From JAVVUJ01 sp964461765 (GTDB lineage: Bacteria > Bacillota > Clostridia > Peptostreptococcales > Anaerovoracaceae), in assembly GCA_964461765.1 (NCBI GenBank), contig CAYWVS010000069.1, positions 1 through 17,305 on the forward strand: a stretch of DNA of 17,305 nt. The letters run 5' to 3'. The notes below the pieces were generated by a model. The model had not been told where the DNA came from and made no database searches. It saw nothing but the letters and a program-made list of their open reading frames with translations. The translations under genes were made by a program, and so were the position numbers. Positions 15,019 to 17,305 of this stretch are shown here, one piece after another (the stretch's first letter is position 1; each line of letters begins with the position of its first letter).

Positions 15019-16560
15019 ATGAAAAAACGTTCGTTAATCAGCGTATCAGACAAAAGGGGTATCGTGGAATTTGCTAAAGCTCTGGAGGCTTTGGGGGTAG
15101 AAATTATTTCAACCGGAGGAACTCATAAGACCCTGGAAGAACAGGGCATAAAGGTAATAGGGATTTCTGAGGTCACAGGCTTTCCTGAGTGCTTGGATGG
15201 TAGAGTTAAGACCTTGCATCCCGCAGTACACGGCGGCATTTTAGCCATGCGTGATAGGGAAGAGCATATGCATCAGCTAAAAGATTTGGAAATTGAAACC
15301 ATAGACTTTGTAGCTATCAATTTGTATCCTTTTAAAGAAACCATTCGGAAGCCCAATGTTGCGTTGGAGGAAGCTATTGAAAATATTGATATAGGCGGAC
15401 CCACCATGCTCCGTTCTGCTGCCAAGAACCACAAGGATGTGGTAGTAATCTGTGATCCTTCCGATTATGACAGGGTGATAAAGGAGCTGAAGGAAAAAGG
15501 GGAAATTTCTTACGATATGAAATACGGTCTTGCATTGAAGGTTTTCCAGCATACGGCTGCCTATGATGCCATGATTTCAGATTATTTAAGAAAACAAGCC
15601 AATCTGGAATTACCGGATAACTTAACTATTACTTTTGAAAAGCAGCAGGATTTGCGTTATGGGGAAAATCCTCACCAAAAGGCCTATTACTATAAGGAAA
15701 TCAAACCTTGTGAAGGTGCTTTGACCACTGCGGTTCAGCTTCACGGCAAGGAGCTTTCTTTTAATAATATCAACGATACCAACGGTGCGGTAGAGGCTTT
15801 GCGGGAATTTTCTGAACCTACCATCGTGGCGGTGAAACACGCTAATCCTTGCGGAGTGGGAACGGCGGATACCTTGTATGAAGCATATCAAAAAGCCTAT
15901 GAGGCAGATCCTGTATCCATCTTTGGTGGGATTGTAGCAGCCAACAGACCTGTAGACGAAAAAACCGCCCAAGAAATCAATAAGATCTTTATCGAAATCG
16001 TTATAGCCCCGGATTTTACCGAAGAAGCAATGAAAATCCTTACTCAAAAGAAAAATATTCGATTGTTGAAATTAGAGGGGATTTCTGTACCACTACAGAA
16101 GGGGCAACTGGATATGAAAAAAGTTACCGGAGGCATTCTAGTTCAGGAGATAGATGATCAGTTATACGAAGAGGCTGAACTGAAAGTGGTGACGAAAAAA
16201 GCTCCTACCGAAGAAGAATTAAAGGATTTAAAATTTGCCATGAAGGTGGTTAAGCATGTAAAATCCAACGGAATTGTGGTGGCAAAGGGCGGGAAAACCC
16301 TGGGTATCGGACCCGGTCAAGTGAATCGAATTTGGGCTGTAAAGAATTCTATTTCTCAGGCCAATGATGACTTAAAGGGGGCGGTTTTAGCTTCTGATGC
16401 ATTTTTCCCCTTTGATGATTGCGTTACTGCAGCTGCAGAGGCCGGTATCACTGCCATCATCCAGCCCGGGGGTTCCATGAACGATGAGGACTCCATAAAG
16501 AAAGCCGATGAATTGGGTATTGCTATGGTTTTCTCCGGTTTGCGTCATTTTAAACATTAG
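15019..16560 (+). CDS. purH: Bifunctional AICAR transformylase / IMP cyclohydrolase PurH
   Basis: PurH carries out the last two steps to IMP: formylation of AICAR with 10-formyl-tetrahydrofolate, then ring closure. From the ATG at 15019 the protein has 513 residues, the usual length. The N-terminal cyclohydrolase domain starts with SLISVSDKRGIVEFAKAL and contains STGGTHKTLEEQG, DGRVKTLHPAVHGGIL and NIDIGGPTMLRSAAKN. The transformylase domain has RYGENPHQ, SFNNINDTNGA, the catalytic KHANPCGVG, SIFGGIVAAN, GIGPGQVNR and SDAFFPFDD, ending in MVFSGLRHFKH. GGAGG at 15007-15011, 7 bp upstream, sets the start. A longer frame from a GTG at 14938 would overlap purF and lacks such a site. It lies 50 bp after purF. 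It also recycles AICAR from HisF. Confidence 0.97.
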   Translation: MKKRSLISVSDKRGIVEFAKALEALGVEIISTGGTHKTLEEQGIKVIGISEVTGFPECLDGRVKTLHPAVHGGILAMRDREEHMHQLKDLEIETIDFVAINLYPFKETIRKPNVALEEAIENIDIGGPTMLRSAAKNHKDVVVICDPSDYDRVIKELKEKGEISYDMKYGLALKVFQHTAAYDAMISDYLRKQANLELPDNLTITFEKQQDLRYGENPHQKAYYYKEIKPCEGALTTAVQLHGKELSFNNINDTNGAVEALREFSEPTIVAVKHANPCGVGTADTLYEAYQKAYEADPVSIFGGIVAANRPVDEKTAQEINKIFIEIVIAPDFTEEAMKILTQKKNIRLLKLEGISVPLQKGQLDMKKVTGGILVQEIDDQLYEEAELKVVTKKAPTEEELKDLKFAMKVVKHVKSNGIVVAKGGKTLGIGPGQVNRIWAVKNSISQANDDLKGAVLASDAFFPFDDCVTAAAEAGITAIIQPGGSMNDEDSIKKADELGIAMVFSGLRHFKH

Positions 16561-16609
16561 AAGGTAGGTACTTAACTCATTTTTTGATAAAGAAAACGAG
16601 GATTAGATT

Positions 16610-17305
16610 ATGAAAATTTTAATTGTAGGCGGAGGCGGCAGGGAGCATGCCATCGCCTGGAAGTTGTCTCAAAGCAACAGGGTGAAAAAGATTTATTGTG
16701 CTCCAGGAAATGCCGGAATCTCTCAGGTAGCGGAATGCATAAACATCAAAGCAGAGGATTTAGAGGGCATCTGTGAATTTGCTGTGAAAAATTCCATTGA
16801 TATGGCTGTGATCGGACCGGAAGTGCCTTTGGCATTGGGCATTGTGGATATGCTGACTGAAGCAGGAATTAAAACCTTTGGTCCCAATGAAAAATGTGCG
16901 CAATTGGAGGCTAGCAAGGCCTTTACGAAAGAATTTTTGAAGCGCCATGATATACCAACGGCTGCCTATGAGGAGTTTACGGATAAAGAATCTCTTTTGA
17001 AAGCGGTAGGACTCTATGGATATCCAATGGTGCTGAAGGCTGACGGTCTGGCAGCAGGAAAAGGTGTGGTCATAGCAGAAAACCAAGAAGAGGCAGAAAA
17101 AGCCATCCACGAGATGATGGAAGAACGGGTTTTCGGTGCAGCAGGAGACAAGGTGGTGGTAGAGGAATATCTTACGGGAGTTGAAGCCTCCATGCTCTGC
17201 TTTGTGGATGAACATACCATAGTTCCCATGGAATCTGCACAGGATTACAAGCGTATTTATGATCTGGATAAAGGACCAAATACAGGGGGAATGGGTACAT
17301 ACTCT
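16610..17305 (+). CDS. purD: Phosphoribosylamine-glycine ligase (GAR synthetase) PurD, 3' partial
   Basis: PurD joins glycine to phosphoribosylamine using ATP, the second step of purine synthesis, and takes the unstable product of PurF. The frame is open for 232 codons to the last base of the window; about 190 residues of the usual 420 are missing. It has the N-terminal MKILIVGGGGREHAIAWKL, APGNAGI, GPEVPLALGIVD, and then the ATP-grasp part: SKAFTKEFL, VLKADGLAAGKGVVIA, VVEEYLTGVEASMLCF and the start of the GPNTGGMGTYS motif. The ATG has GAGGA 7 bp upstream and lies 49 bp after purH, so it belongs to the same operon. Nothing unusual is seen in the visible part. Confidence 0.97.
   Translation, partial: MKILIVGGGGREHAIAWKLSQSNRVKKIYCAPGNAGISQVAECINIKAEDLEGICEFAVKNSIDMAVIGPEVPLALGIVDMLTEAGIKTFGPNEKCAQLEASKAFTKEFLKRHDIPTAAYEEFTDKESLLKAVGLYGYPMVLKADGLAAGKGVVIAENQEEAEKAIHEMMEERVFGAAGDKVVVEEYLTGVEASMLCFVDEHTIVPMESAQDYKRIYDLDKGPNTGGMGTYS

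Overview
The window looks like chromosomal DNA from a low-GC member of the Firmicutes, most likely a Clostridia-type anaerobe. The evidence is AT-rich spacers, strong AGGAGG-type ribosome binding sites, TTG and GTG starts, a single-chain 1261-residue PurL, and a BmrC/BmrD-like ABC exporter pair. Every confident gene is on the + strand.

Positions 1-1827 hold the end of a histidine operon: hisF (5' part outside the window), hisI and hisE. hisI and hisE are separate genes, and a 363-bp AT-rich gap lies between them. That gap carries a tandem array of 22-bp repeats, and hisE has its own extended -10 promoter. A 162-residue coiled-coil-like protein (DIP1984-like) follows hisE.

Positions 2362-3080 are a 719-bp non-coding or decayed stretch. 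It holds an 83-bp imperfect palindrome and a small minus-strand ORF remnant that runs into it. It ends with a clear promoter and a CTGACC/GGTCAG operator in front of a two-gene heterodimeric ABC exporter (3081-6685). Next come a hairpin, a small membrane protein that joins a phage-holin-like segment to a zinc ribbon (6829-7161), and a strong 14-bp-stem terminator.

Positions 7367-17305 are a de novo purine cluster: purL, purE, purM, purN, purF, purH and purD (cut by the window end). Together these cover PRA synthesis (PurF), GAR synthesis (PurD), GAR formylation (PurN), FGAM synthesis (PurL), AIR synthesis (PurM), CAIR formation (PurE) and the last two steps to IMP (PurH). purC, purB and purK are not in the window.

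The most notable observation is that the PurF-like protein has lost the N-terminal nucleophilic cysteine and the other recognisable glutaminase residues, while keeping its PRPP site and the cysteines expected for the iron-sulfur cluster. The end of purE also carries a 34-bp tandem duplication that shifted the frame and rewrote the C-terminus.
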